A stretch of 42,006 nt of DNA from an uncultured Pelagibacteraceae bacterium (GCA_902620265.1 CACNHI010000005.1:1-42006), one strand, 5' to 3'. Positions 1 to 10,710 are shown, numbered from the stretch's first letter. Notes: a model not told the origin generated them from the letters alone. A program made the numbers and translations.

Positions 1-165
1 AAAACTGCTATTCCAGTTTGTTTGTGGGATGAAAGACTATCGACATCAGGCGCTTATAGTTTATCGAGTGATCTAGACATAAAATTTTCTCAAAAAAAAA
101 AGAAAATCGACGAAAAAGCGGCTACATTTATACTTCAAGGAGCTATTGATTATTTAAATAATTAA
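1..165 (+). CDS. ruvX: Putative pre-16S rRNA nuclease / Holliday junction resolvase-like YqgF (3' end only, truncated by window edge)
   Basis: Frame 1 translation [62 protein letters not shown] and [17 protein letters not shown] are YqgF-family motifs. Confidence 0.85.
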   Translation, partial: KTAIPVCLWDERLSTSGAYSLSSDLDIKFSQKKKKIDEKAATFILQGAIDYLNN

Positions 166-208
166 ACTCTTGCCTTACTGGCATTTAAAGTTTATAGAGT
201 TGGTTTTA

Positions 209-1150
209 ATGGCAATTAATAAAAAAGCTATTAAAATTTCAAAAAAACACCTTCTAGGAATACAAGACCTTTCTATTTCTGATATAAATTTAATTTTAGA
301 CGAAGCTAAATCATTTATAACTTTAAATAAGAGCAAAAATAAAAAAATTGATATTTTAAGAGGTAAAACTCAAATTAATCTCTTTTTTGAACCGTCAACA
401 AGAACGCAAAGCTCTTTTGAATTAGCTGGTAAGAGATTAGGTGCAGATGTAATGTCAATGAACATTGTAAATTCAGCAATTAAAAAAGGTGAAACTTTAA
501 TTGATACAGCAATGACATTAAATGCGATGCATCCAGATATCATCGTTATCAGACATCAGGATTCAGGAGCATGTAATCTACTTTCACAAAAAGTAAATTG
601 CGCTGTATTAAATGCTGGAGACGGAAGAAGAGAACATCCAACTCAAGCTTTATTAGATGCATTAACAATAATTGACAGAAAGAAAAAAATTAGTGGATTA
701 AAAATTGCAATTTGCGGTGATATTCTCCATTCAAGAGTAGCAAGATCAAATATTTATTTACTTAACATGTTAGGTGCTGAATTAAATATTGTTGCACCAT
801 CAAATTTAATGCCAAAAGATATTGAAAAATTAGGAATTAACAAATTTACTAACATGAAAGATGGTGTGAAAGATTGTGATATTGTAATGATGTTAAGATT
901 ACAAAATGAAAGAATGACAAGCTCATTTTTATCATCAAATAGAGAATATTATGAATATTATGGTCTAACACCAGATAAACTTAAATTAGCGAAAGAGGAT
1001 GCACTTATAATGCATCCTGGACCTATGAATAGAGGTATCGAAATAGATACAAAACTAGCTGATGATATTAATAAAAGTGTAATTAAGGAACAAGTTGAAC
1101 TAGGTGTAGCTGTACGAATGGCTTGCTTAAAAATTTTTGGAAAACAATGA
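209..1150 (+). CDS. pyrB: Aspartate carbamoyltransferase catalytic subunit
   Basis: [46 protein letters not shown] motifs. Start moved from ORF-track 170 to ATG 209. Confidence 0.95.
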   Translation: MAINKKAIKISKKHLLGIQDLSISDINLILDEAKSFITLNKSKNKKIDILRGKTQINLFFEPSTRTQSSFELAGKRLGADVMSMNIVNSAIKKGETLIDTAMTLNAMHPDIIVIRHQDSGACNLLSQKVNCAVLNAGDGRREHPTQALLDALTIIDRKKKISGLKIAICGDILHSRVARSNIYLLNMLGAELNIVAPSNLMPKDIEKLGINKFTNMKDGVKDCDIVMMLRLQNERMTSSFLSSNREYYEYYGLTPDKLKLAKEDALIMHPGPMNRGIEIDTKLADDINKSVIKEQVELGVAVRMACLKIFGKQ

Positions 1151-2436
1151 AGAAAAAGTTTTTTTTAAATGCAAATATAATAGATCCTCATAATGCAATT
1201 GATGAAATTGGAGGATTGATAGTAAATGAGGAAGGTAAAATCGAGGCTGTTGGAAAAAAAGTAAATAAAAATAATATTCCATCAAGAGAAAAATTTATCG
1301 ATTTAAATGGTAAATTTATATTCCCAGGACTAGTAGATATGAGAGTATTTGTGGGTGAGCCTGGTTTTGAATATAAAGAGAATTTTAAAACTTTAAGTAA
1401 TGCTGCTCTATCTGGAGGTGTAACATCAGTTGTTACAATGCCAAATACTTCACCAGTTGTAGATAATGTATCTATTGTAGACTTTTTAAAACGCAGAGGT
1501 CGGGATAAATCCAAGATAAATATTTATCCCTCTGCTTCGCTGACTAAAAATTTAGAAAGTACGAACATGACTGAATTTGGACTTTTAAAGAAGAAAGGAA
1601 TTATTGCATTTACAGACGGAATTAAAACAATTCAAAACACTAGATTAATGTCTAGAATTATGAGATCAGCTTATGATCTTGATTGCTTGGTAATGCAACA
1701 TGCTGAGGATTTCGAATTATCTAAAAATGGAAGTGTAAATGATGGTATAGTTTCAACGCGTTTAGGTTTGCAGGGTATACCTGACTTAGCTGAAAGAATA
1801 ATTATAGAAAGAGATCTCACTTTATTAGAAGATTTTAATTGCAGGTATCATATTTCACAAATTTCATCTTCAAAGTCAGTGGATGTAATTAAAAGAAAGA
1901 AAGATGATGTAAAATTTACCACTGGTGTATCAATTAATAATTTATCTTTAAATGAGAATGATATTGGTGATTTTAGAACCTTCTTAAAACTGTCTCCCCC
2001 TTTAAGGACTGAACATGACAGGATATCACTTGTAGATGCAATAAATAAAGATCTTATTGATGTGATTGTTTCGGACCATAAGCCAGAAGACGAAGAATCT
2101 AAAAGATTAACTTTTTCTCAAGCTGCAACGGGTGCGTCAGGTATTGAAACACTTTTACCATTGGCATTAGAACAACATCACAATAATTCAATTAAACTTT
2201 TTAAAATTATTGAACTATTGACAAGTAATCCAGCTAAAATACTTAAAATAAATAAAGGAAATCTTGCAATAGGAAATAATGCAGATTTTTGTATAGTAGA
2301 TATAAACAAACCATGGATAGTCAAAAAAGAAAATTTAGTTTCTAAATCCAAAAATACATCTATTGAGGATAAAAAAATGCAAGGAAAAGTTTTATCAACA
2401 TTTGTAAATGGTGAAGAGTTATATAAAGCGAATTAG
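1147..2436 (+). CDS. pyrC: Dihydroorotase, class I
   Basis: [64 protein letters not shown]. Likely start ATG 1147 overlaps pyrB stop (ATGA). Confidence 0.92.
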   Translation: MKKKFFLNANIIDPHNAIDEIGGLIVNEEGKIEAVGKKVNKNNIPSREKFIDLNGKFIFPGLVDMRVFVGEPGFEYKENFKTLSNAALSGGVTSVVTMPNTSPVVDNVSIVDFLKRRGRDKSKINIYPSASLTKNLESTNMTEFGLLKKKGIIAFTDGIKTIQNTRLMSRIMRSAYDLDCLVMQHAEDFELSKNGSVNDGIVSTRLGLQGIPDLAERIIIERDLTLLEDFNCRYHISQISSSKSVDVIKRKKDDVKFTTGVSINNLSLNENDIGDFRTFLKLSPPLRTEHDRISLVDAINKDLIDVIVSDHKPEDEESKRLTFSQAATGASGIETLLPLALEQHHNNSIKLFKIIELLTSNPAKILKINKGNLAIGNNADFCIVDINKPWIVKKENLVSKSKNTSIEDKKMQGKVLSTFVNGEELYKAN

Positions 2437-2438
2437 AT

Positions 2439-3014
2439 ATGTTATTCTTAATTTTATTTATTAGCTATTTAATTGGATCTATTCCATTTGGATTTATACT
2501 AACAAAAATTTTTTTAAAAAAAGATATACGTGAAATTGGGTCAGGCAACATTGGGGCAACAAATGCTCTTAGAACAGGTAATAAATTAATTGGCTATAGC
2601 ACTTTAATCTTAGATATAAGTAAAGCAGTAATTTTACTTTTAATAATAAAGTTTAATTTTTCTGAATACTTATTTACATCCTCTATTGCAGTTTTTTTAG
2701 GACATGTTTTTCCTATATGGTTAAAGTTTAAAGGTGGAAAAGGAGTTGCTACATATATTGGTTTACTTTTTTGTATAAATATTTATTTAGCGATAATTTT
2801 TATAATTGTTTGGTTTGTTGTGTTTGTCATCTCAAAGTATTCTTCTTTAGCATCAATGGTGGCATCATTGCTTGTTCCACTATCAAGTTATTTTTTACTA
2901 AACGATATCAACTATTATTTTTATATAATTTTATTTTTACTCATATTGATTACTCATAGAGAAAATATAAAACGCTTAATAAATAATACTGAATCGAAGA
3001 CAAAAATTTATTAA
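2439..3014 (+). CDS. plsY: Glycerol-3-phosphate acyltransferase PlsY
   Basis: YLIGSIPFGFILTKIF, DIREIGSGNIGATNALRTGNK, KFKGGKGVATYIG motifs; multi-TM. Confidence 0.95.
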   Translation: MLFLILFISYLIGSIPFGFILTKIFLKKDIREIGSGNIGATNALRTGNKLIGYSTLILDISKAVILLLIIKFNFSEYLFTSSIAVFLGHVFPIWLKFKGGKGVATYIGLLFCINIYLAIIFIIVWFVVFVISKYSSLASMVASLLVPLSSYFLLNDINYYFYIILFLLILITHRENIKRLINNTESKTKIY

Positions 3015-3053
3015 TTTGACTAAAAGTATAATTTATGTGTAGTTTTAGTCTTT

Positions 3054-5612
3054 ATGAATCTTGTTATCGTTGAAAGCCCCGCAAAAGCAAAAACTATAAA
3101 TAAATACTTGGGAGATAATTATACTGTTTTAGCAAGCTATGGTCATATAAGAGACCTACCATCAAAAAATGGATCTGTAGATCCTGAAAATAAATTTAAA
3201 ATGATATGGGAGGTTGACAGTTTTTCTAAAAAATATTTGAAAGAAATTACAGATGTTGCAAAAGAGTCTGATAAAATAATTCTTGCAACTGATCCTGATC
3301 GTGAAGGTGAAGCTATTGCTTGGCATGTTAAAGAATTTTTAGATGAAAAAAAACTTTTAAAAGATAAAAAAATTGAAAGAGTAGTTTTTAATGAGATAAC
3401 TAAAAATGCGGTTACAAAAGGTATTGAAAATCCAAGAAATATTGAGGATCAGTTAGTAGACGCTTATATGGCGAGACGAGCATTAGACTATCTAGTTGGT
3501 TTTAACATTTCACCAATACTTTGGACAAAGCTTCCAGGTTCAAAATCGGCAGGCAGAGTTCAATCAGTAGCTTTAAAATTACTAACAGAAAGAGAACATG
3601 AAATAGAAATATTCAAACCAGATGAGTTTTGGACACTTAACGTAAATTTTAATACAAATGATAATTCAAAAATTAATTCTACAATTTTACAACTAGATGG
3701 AAATAAAATTGAAAAATTTAGTTTTAAAAATAAAGAGGATATTAATTTAGCAATTGAAAAAATTAAAAGTAAAAATTATAAAATTACCGATATTACATCT
3801 AAAATATTTACTAGAAACCCTGTCGGACCATTTACAACGTCTACTTTACAGCAAGCAGCTTCAAGTAAATTAGGTTTTGGTGCCTCACGAACAATGCAAA
3901 TAGCACAGAGATTGTATCAAGGTATTGATATTGATGGTGATACAAAAGGTTTAATCACATATATGAGAACTGATGGAACTAATATTTCCAAAGAGGCTGT
4001 AAATGAATTTAGATCCTATATAGATGATAATTTTGGTAAGGATTATTTACCTGAACAACCATTAAATTATACTGGAAAGAAAGCTAAGAACGCACAAGAG
4101 GCGCATGAAGCAATAAGACCAACAAATATAGATAATTCACCAAAAAAAATGAGTAAATATTTGAGCTCTGATCAAAATAAACTTTATAACTTAATTTGGT
4201 CGAGAGCTTTATCTTCACAAATGGTGTCTGCAAAGTTTGATAGAAAAACTATATCCATTGAATCCGACGACTCTAAGAATATTTTAAGATCAAGTGGGTC
4301 TGTAATTAAATTTGATGGCTTTTTAAAACTTTATAAAATTGAAGATAACCAAAGTGATGAAAAAATACTCCCAGAGGTAAACAAAGGTCCAATAAATATT
4401 GAAAGTTTTGTCGATGAACAGCATTTTACTCAACCACCCCCGAGATACTCTGAAGCTAGTTTAGTTAAGAAACTTGAAGAATTAGGTATTGGAAGGCCAT
4501 CCACATATGCCAGCATCATCTCGGTTATTGCCAATCGAGGCTATGCAGATATTGTTAACAAACGATTTTTTCCTACTGATAGAGGTAAACTAATATCTGC
4601 ATTTTTGGAAAAACTTTTTACTAAATATGTTGATTACGGTTTTACAGCTAAGCTTGAAGATCAACTAGATGACATTACATCTGGTAAGGAGGACTGGATT
4701 AAAGTTCTTGAACAATTTTGGGTAGATTTCAATAAAAACGTTACAACAGTTAAAGAAAAGAGAACTCGAGAAGTATTAGATTTACTTAATGAAAGTTTAG
4801 GTAGTCTTATTTTTGAGACTAATGAAGACGGAAAAGTTGATCGAAAATGTAAGTTATGTGGTGATGGTGTTTTAAGCTTAAAAAATAGTTTTAGAGGAGG
4901 TGCGTTTATAGGTTGTTCCAACTATCCAGAATGCAAATTTACAAGACCACTTTCAAAAGCTAAAGCAGCTGAGCAATTAAACCTGGCTGAGCCGAAATTA
5001 ATAGGAAAGCACGAAAATGGTAAAGATATATATTTAAAAAATGGAAGGTTCGGACCTTATCTACAATATGAAATTGAAAAAGATGAAATTGAAGAAAAAC
5101 CAAAAAAAAAGAAAAAACTTAAAAAACAAAAAGATGATAATTTAAAAAATGTTTCCATACCTAAAGGTATTGAAATTGACTCAATAGACCTGGATAAAGC
5201 AAAATTTTTATGTTCATTGCCAAAAAATCTTGGTTTAAACCCTGAGAATCAAAAAGAAATTTTTTTAAACTCAGGAAGATTTGGTCCATACCTTAAATGT
5301 GAAAATAAATCTGCAAGAATTGAAAATGTTGAAGAGATATTTACCATTGGATTAAACCGGGCTGTTACATTAATTGCTGAAGCCAAGCCTGGGAGAATAT
5401 CTTCTTCACTGATAAAAGATTTAGGCCAACATCCAGAAGATAAAAAACCAGTAAGAATAATGAAAGGTCAGTACGGACCATATATTAAATATAAATCTTT
5501 AAATGCAACAATACCTGAAGAAAAAGATCCAACTGAACTTACAATGGAAGAGGCGTTAATATTAATTGAGAAAAGAAAAGAATACGACAGAAACAAAAAA
5601 AAGAAAAAATAA
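3054..5612 (+). CDS. topA: DNA topoisomerase I
   Basis: MNLVIVESPAKAKTINKYLG, LATDPDREGEAIAWH, GLITYMRTDG, C-terminal CKLCGDG...CSNYPECKFTRPL zinc finger and repeated FGPYL modules. Confidence 0.97.
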   Translation: MNLVIVESPAKAKTINKYLGDNYTVLASYGHIRDLPSKNGSVDPENKFKMIWEVDSFSKKYLKEITDVAKESDKIILATDPDREGEAIAWHVKEFLDEKKLLKDKKIERVVFNEITKNAVTKGIENPRNIEDQLVDAYMARRALDYLVGFNISPILWTKLPGSKSAGRVQSVALKLLTEREHEIEIFKPDEFWTLNVNFNTNDNSKINSTILQLDGNKIEKFSFKNKEDINLAIEKIKSKNYKITDITSKIFTRNPVGPFTTSTLQQAASSKLGFGASRTMQIAQRLYQGIDIDGDTKGLITYMRTDGTNISKEAVNEFRSYIDDNFGKDYLPEQPLNYTGKKAKNAQEAHEAIRPTNIDNSPKKMSKYLSSDQNKLYNLIWSRALSSQMVSAKFDRKTISIESDDSKNILRSSGSVIKFDGFLKLYKIEDNQSDEKILPEVNKGPINIESFVDEQHFTQPPPRYSEASLVKKLEELGIGRPSTYASIISVIANRGYADIVNKRFFPTDRGKLISAFLEKLFTKYVDYGFTAKLEDQLDDITSGKEDWIKVLEQFWVDFNKNVTTVKEKRTREVLDLLNESLGSLIFETNEDGKVDRKCKLCGDGVLSLKNSFRGGAFIGCSNYPECKFTRPLSKAKAAEQLNLAEPKLIGKHENGKDIYLKNGRFGPYLQYEIEKDEIEEKPKKKKKLKKQKDDNLKNVSIPKGIEIDSIDLDKAKFLCSLPKNLGLNPENQKEIFLNSGRFGPYLKCENKSARIENVEEIFTIGLNRAVTLIAEAKPGRISSSLIKDLGQHPEDKKPVRIMKGQYGPYIKYKSLNATIPEEKDPTELTMEEALILIEKRKEYDRNKKKKK

Positions 5613-5861
5613 ATGAAAATATTTTTAATTGTTATTGTGATTCTTTCTTTTTTTAATCATACATATTCTAATGAATTAAATTGTAATAAATTAGATAAAT
5701 TATCAAAAGATTATGCAAAATGTATTGCTGATAAATCAAAAAAACAAGGTAAAATGATTAAAGATAAAATTGATAAAGAATTAGAAAAAACTGGTATAAA
5801 GGAAAAATATAAAAAATTTGATAGTAAAAAAACATTAAAAGATTTATTTAAAAAAAAATGA
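5613..5861 (+). CDS. Small exported lysine-rich protein of unknown function (82 aa)
   Basis: ORF follows the topA stop directly; signal-peptide-like N-terminus MKIFLIVIVILSFFNHTYSNE, then a charged helix-rich body; two Cys. Confidence 0.7.
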   Translation: MKIFLIVIVILSFFNHTYSNELNCNKLDKLSKDYAKCIADKSKKQGKMIKDKIDKELEKTGIKEKYKKFDSKKTLKDLFKKK

Positions 5862-6319
5862 GTTTTGAAGAAAATATAAAAAAAAATAAAATTATTCTTC
5901 CTAATGCAGCTGAACCAGTTGGTTCCTACGTGGCAACAAAAATTATAGGAAAATTACTTTATATTTCAGGTCAAATTTCAATAGATGCTCAAGGTAAACT
6001 TATTAAAGGGAAAGTTGGAAAAGATTTAGGTTTAGACGAAGGATATCAAGCCGCGGTTAGATGTGCACTAAGTATAGTTGCGCAATCAAAAAAAGCTACT
6101 AACGGAGATCTGTCAAAAATCAAAACATGTATTAAATTAACTGGATTTGTGAATTCATCAGAGACATTTACAGACCAACCTAAAGTAATTAATGGTGCAT
6201 CAGACACAATATCAAAAATATTTGGTGAAGCTGGTATGCATACTAGAGCAGCAGTGAGTGTGAACAGCTTACCACTGGGTGTCGCTGTTGAAGTTGATGC
6301 AATATTCGAATTAAATTAA
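5858..6319 (+). CDS. RidA/YjgF/UK114 family protein
   Basis: LPNAAEPVGSYVATKIIGKLLYISGQISID and AAVSVNSLPLGVAVEVDAIFEL motifs; start overlaps upstream stop (ATGA). Confidence 0.9.
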   Translation: MSFEENIKKNKIILPNAAEPVGSYVATKIIGKLLYISGQISIDAQGKLIKGKVGKDLGLDEGYQAAVRCALSIVAQSKKATNGDLSKIKTCIKLTGFVNSSETFTDQPKVINGASDTISKIFGEAGMHTRAAVSVNSLPLGVAVEVDAIFELN

Positions 6320-6323
6320 ATTT

Positions 6324-7622
6324 TTATCTACCAACACCAAAATATTTGAGTCCTTGTTGTTTCATTTTTAAAGGAGAGTAAATATTACGCATATCAAAAA
6401 TAATTGCTTTTTTATTTTTTAATAAATTTTTAAAATTAATTGATTTAAAATCATTCCATTCTGTATGAATAATAATTAAATCGGCTTTTTCTACAGCACT
6501 TTTAATATTTTTACTAAATGAAACATTTTTATATTTTTCAAAATCTATTTTTATCCCAGTTGGGTCAAAATATTTTATTAATGCTCCTTTTTTATTCAGA
6601 TAAGGTATCATTGTTAGACTAGATGAATCTCTCATATCATCTGTATTTGCCTTGAAAGTGACCCCAAGGAAGCAAATTTTTTTATTTTTGATTTTATTTT
6701 TTAATAAATAATGAACCCTATTTAATAAAAGTTTAGACCTATTTTCATTTGATTTAATTACACTTTTGACTACAGATAAATTTGTTTTAAACTTATCAGC
6801 AGTAGTAATTATTGCCTTAGTATCTTTGGGAAAACAAGATCCTCCATACGCGGGTCCTGCTCTTAAAAATCGACTGCCGATCCTTTTATCTAATCCCATT
6901 CCAATTGAAATATCCTCGACATTTACACTTAGTTTCTCACATAAATTAGCTATTTCATTAATGAAAGTAATTTTTGTTGCTAAAAATGCATTTGATGCAT
7001 ATTTGATTAACTCAGATGCTCTTCTGGATGTATGAATATATTGAGATCCCTTAGAAATAAGCGGTGTGTAAAGACTCTTTAATATCTTATGAGATTTTTG
7101 ATCATTCGTACCAACAACAATGCGATCTGGATATATAAAATCTCTTATTGCCTCACCTTCCCTTAAAAACTCTGGGTTTGAAACAATTGCAAATTTTGAT
7201 TTATCATTTTTTTTTAAAAAAATTTTTTCTATTTCATCACCAGTAGTAACAGGAACTGTAGATTTGGTTATAATAATTTTATACTTGTTTACATATTTAG
7301 ATACTTCTTTTGCAACATTAAATACTTGACTTAAATCAGCTGCACTTCCACCTTTTTTTGTAGGAGTTCCAACGCATATGAAAATAATGTCAGATTTTAA
7401 AATTGAATCTTTTAAATTGTTGGAAAAACTAAGTCTTTTATTTTTATAGTTTTTAATGACTAATTCTTCTAAACCAGGTTCATAGATTGGGATTATACCT
7501 TTCTTTAAATTTTCAATTTTCTTTTGATCGATATCAACACATATAACATCATTTCCTAAATCAGAAAAACATACACCGCTTACCAAACCAACATAACCTG
7601 TTCCAATCATACATAATTTCAT
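6324..7622 (-). CDS. ugd: UDP-glucose 6-dehydrogenase
   Basis: MKLCMIGTGYVGLVSGVCFSDLGNDVICVD, GPAYGGSCFPKDT, FLGVTFKANTDDMRDSSS motifs. Confidence 0.95.
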   Translation of the reverse strand: MKLCMIGTGYVGLVSGVCFSDLGNDVICVDIDQKKIENLKKGIIPIYEPGLEELVIKNYKNKRLSFSNNLKDSILKSDIIFICVGTPTKKGGSAADLSQVFNVAKEVSKYVNKYKIIITKSTVPVTTGDEIEKIFLKKNDKSKFAIVSNPEFLREGEAIRDFIYPDRIVVGTNDQKSHKILKSLYTPLISKGSQYIHTSRRASELIKYASNAFLATKITFINEIANLCEKLSVNVEDISIGMGLDKRIGSRFLRAGPAYGGSCFPKDTKAIITTADKFKTNLSVVKSVIKSNENRSKLLLNRVHYLLKNKIKNKKICFLGVTFKANTDDMRDSSSLTMIPYLNKKGALIKYFDPTGIKIDFEKYKNVSFSKNIKSAVEKADLIIIHTEWNDFKSINFKNLLKNKKAIIFDMRNIYSPLKMKQQGLKYFGVGR

Positions 7623-8435
7623 ACCTTAGAAATCTCCAAAGATGATTTTATATAACCGTGCATAGTTCCACAATCTAGATATTTTCCTTCAAAATTATGC
7701 CCTATAAATTTATAATTTAAGTTAATTAGTTTTCTTATTGCATCTGTAATATGAATTTCGCCACCTTTTCCTTTTTTTTGATATTTTAATATATCAAATA
7801 TTTTTCTTGGCAGTATATATCTTCCAATAACCGCATTATTTGATGGTGCACTTTCGATACTTGGCTTTTCTATAACATCTTTTATGTAAAAGTTTTTTTT
7901 ATCCAAATTTACCTCTTTTGAATAAATGCCCCAACGTTTGACTGTTTTTTTTTCAACTTTCATACTTGCCATTACAGAACATTTGTGTTTTTTAAATATT
8001 GAAATCATGCTCTTTGAGCAATTTTTTCTTATAATAAGGTCATCAGGTAAAAGCATTAAAAAATACTTATCTTTAATTAAATTTTTTGTTTTATATACAG
8101 CATCACCAGTTCCCAAAGGTTTATTTTGATATACAAATTTAATCATTTTTTTTGTATTTTAAAATTTTTTTATATTCTCGTTCAATTCTTATATCTTTTT
8201 TTTGTTTAATTATTTTTTTAAAAAAGGAGTCATTATAAAAATATTTTTTAATAATCTTTTTCTTATTTGAGATAATAAAAATAACTTCTTTTATACCTGC
8301 CTCAATGCATTCGTCTAGAATATATTCAACACCAGGTTTCCCATTTATTGGAAGCAACTCTTTTGCAAAAACACTTGTAAGTGGTAAAAGTCTTGTACCT
8401 AGACCTGCTAGTGGTATTATAGCTTGTTTAATCAT
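7619..8435 (-). pseudogene. galU: UTP-glucose-1-phosphate uridylyltransferase, split into two ORFs (8435..8139 and 8146..7619) by an apparent frameshift
   Basis: N-part MIKQAIIPLAGLGTRLLPLTSVFAKELLPINGKPGVEYILDE and C-part NKPLGTGDAVYKTKNLIKDKYFLMLLPDDL are consecutive GalU segments in different frames, joined at an A8 tract (T8 on + strand, 8146-8153). Confidence 0.8.
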
Positions 8436-8466
8436 TGAATTTTGTAATATTTAATGGCTATCATAA

Positions 8467-9276
8467 ATGATAATTTTTAAAAGTATAAATAAATTAAAAA
8501 AAAAAGTTAATTTCAAGGCAAATATTGGCTTTGTACCAACAATGGGATCTCTACACAAAGGACACATTTCATTGATTAAGTCATCTAAAAGAACATGTGA
8601 TAAAACAATAGTTAGTATTTTCGTCAACCCTACTCAATTTAATAAAAAAAATGATTATAATACTTACCCTCGTAAAATTAATGCAGATATTAAGATTTTA
8701 AAAAAATTTAATGTAGATTATGTTCTCATACCTACTGTAGATGATGTTTATAGAACAAAAAATCAGATGAAAATAAGTATCAGAAATACTGATAAAATAC
8801 TATGTTCCAAATATAGACCTGGGCACTTCGAGGGTGTCTTAAGTGTAATTTCGATATTTTTAAAAAATATAAAAGCAAAATATTTATTTCTTGGAAAAAA
8901 AGATTTTCAACAGATCTATATCATTAAAAAATATCTAGGTAAAAAATTTAAAACAAAAATAATTAGCTGTGAAACAATTAGATTTAAAAATACTTTACCA
9001 TATTCTTCTAGAAATAAATTACTTTCAAAAAAAAATATACAAAAAGCAATCAATATTTCAAAAATATTATCAAATTTTTATAATTATATTAAAGTAGATT
9101 TCTCAAAGATTAAGGAACTTAAAAATGTAAAAAAAAAAATCTCACGTATCTCATCATATATTGAGTATTTCGAAATTAGAAATAAATATAATCTCTCAAA
9201 AAATATAAATAAGAATAATTTCAAGATCTTTATATCTTACTATATTAAAAATATTAGATTAATTGATAATTTTTAA
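8467..9276 (+). CDS. panC: Pantothenate synthetase
   Basis: GFVPTMGSLHKGHISLIKSSK, SIFVNPTQFN, FEGVLSVI, FLGKKDFQQ motifs. Confidence 0.93.
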   Translation: MIIFKSINKLKKKVNFKANIGFVPTMGSLHKGHISLIKSSKRTCDKTIVSIFVNPTQFNKKNDYNTYPRKINADIKILKKFNVDYVLIPTVDDVYRTKNQMKISIRNTDKILCSKYRPGHFEGVLSVISIFLKNIKAKYLFLGKKDFQQIYIIKKYLGKKFKTKIISCETIRFKNTLPYSSRNKLLSKKNIQKAINISKILSNFYNYIKVDFSKIKELKNVKKKISRISSYIEYFEIRNKYNLSKNINKNNFKIFISYYIKNIRLIDNF

Positions 9277-10649
9277 TAAAAGAAGAAAGCACCTATTCCT
9301 AAAAAAGATAAAAATCCAATTACATCAGTTATTGTTGTAACAAAAACACTTGATGCTATTGCGGGATCTATATTAAATTTTTTTAATGTAATTGGAACCA
9401 ATATACCAAATAGACCAGCAACGATCATATTAAGAACCATTGAAATTGATATTATTAAAGATAAGGTTATATCGTTAAACCAAAAATGAACTACAATAGC
9501 GCTTATTAATGCGAAAATAATTCCATTTAATATGCCTATTGAAAATTCTTTAATTATATTTTGACTAAAATTATTCTTTGTTAGCTCATTTGTTGCTATA
9601 CTTCTTATTGTAACAGCAAGAGTTTGCATACCTGCATTTCCACCCATAGAAGCTACAATTGGCATTAATACAGCTAATGCTACTACTTTTTCAATATCAT
9701 CTTGAAAAAAACCAATCACGATAGATGCAATTATTGCTGTAAAGAGATTTAGCAATAACCAATTAAACCGTCTTTTAGTTTTTTTAAAGATTCCATCAGT
9801 AATTTCTTCATCACCAACACCTGCTAAACGAAGTGCATCTTCCTCAGCTTCTTCTTTTAAAACGGTAAGTACATCATCACTAGTAATCATTCCTACTAAT
9901 TTGTTACTTTTATCTACTACGCATGCTGAATTTAAATTATATTTTTCAAATAGTTGTCCAACCTCTTCCCTATCCATATCAACTGGTATTAGTAGTTGTG
10001 ACTCATTCATAATAGAAATCATTTTTGAGTCTCTTGGTGTTCTAAGCACCTTTGATGATGGAACAGATCCAATTGGTTTAAATTCACTATCAACAATAAA
10101 TATTTCTAAAAATTCTTCTGGAAGATCCTTATTTTCTCTTAAATAATCAATCGTTTGTCCAACTGACCAATTACTAGGTATCGCAGTAAACTCACGTTGC
10201 ATTATTCTTGCGGCTGTATCTTCTGGATAACTTAAACTTTCTAGTAAAACAAATCTGTCTTTTGGTGGAAGTGAACCAAGTATTTCATTTTTATTTTTTT
10301 CTTCTAAATTTTCTAAAATTTTAATTGCATCATCTGACTCTAAGTTTTTAAGGATATCTACAATCGAGTCCTGTGATAAATATTTAATTATTTCTGTTTG
10401 TATCGACTCGTTCAACTCTACGAATACCTGGGGATCTAATTTAAAATTATTTAATTTTATTAGATTTTCTCTATCAGAATCATTCAAGTGCTCAATTATA
10501 TCTGCAGCATCAGATGGATGCATTTCTTTAAAAGAGTTGGTTATAAAAACAGCATCGTTATTCGAAATTTTTTCTGTAACAACTTTGATATATTCTTTAT
10601 TAAATTCAAAGTTGACTTTTTTATCTTTAATTTTTTTTATTAAGGTCAT
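9273..10649 (-). CDS. mgtE: Magnesium transporter MgtE
   Basis: N-domain HPSDAADIIEHL, two CBS repeats, TM domain with LMPIVASMGGNAGMQTLAVTIRS. Confidence 0.95.
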   Translation of the reverse strand: MTLIKKIKDKKVNFEFNKEYIKVVTEKISNNDAVFITNSFKEMHPSDAADIIEHLNDSDRENLIKLNNFKLDPQVFVELNESIQTEIIKYLSQDSIVDILKNLESDDAIKILENLEEKNKNEILGSLPPKDRFVLLESLSYPEDTAARIMQREFTAIPSNWSVGQTIDYLRENKDLPEEFLEIFIVDSEFKPIGSVPSSKVLRTPRDSKMISIMNESQLLIPVDMDREEVGQLFEKYNLNSACVVDKSNKLVGMITSDDVLTVLKEEAEEDALRLAGVGDEEITDGIFKKTKRRFNWLLLNLFTAIIASIVIGFFQDDIEKVVALAVLMPIVASMGGNAGMQTLAVTIRSIATNELTKNNFSQNIIKEFSIGILNGIIFALISAIVVHFWFNDITLSLIISISMVLNMIVAGLFGILVPITLKKFNIDPAIASSVFVTTITDVIGFLSFLGIGAFFFY

Positions 10650-10710
10650 AAAGTTCTTTTATTAAATTATATGACTTATTAATGGATAATTTATATAATA
10701 CAAATATTTA

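Noticed and set aside
1188-1514. 108-aa - strand ORF
   Set aside because: Antisense to pyrC, which has clear dihydroorotase motifs.
10650-10710. Mg2+ riboswitch (M-box/ykoK) upstream of mgtE
   Set aside because: The divergent mgtE-lipB gap is only 61 bp and AT-rich, too short for an M-box and without a matching structure.
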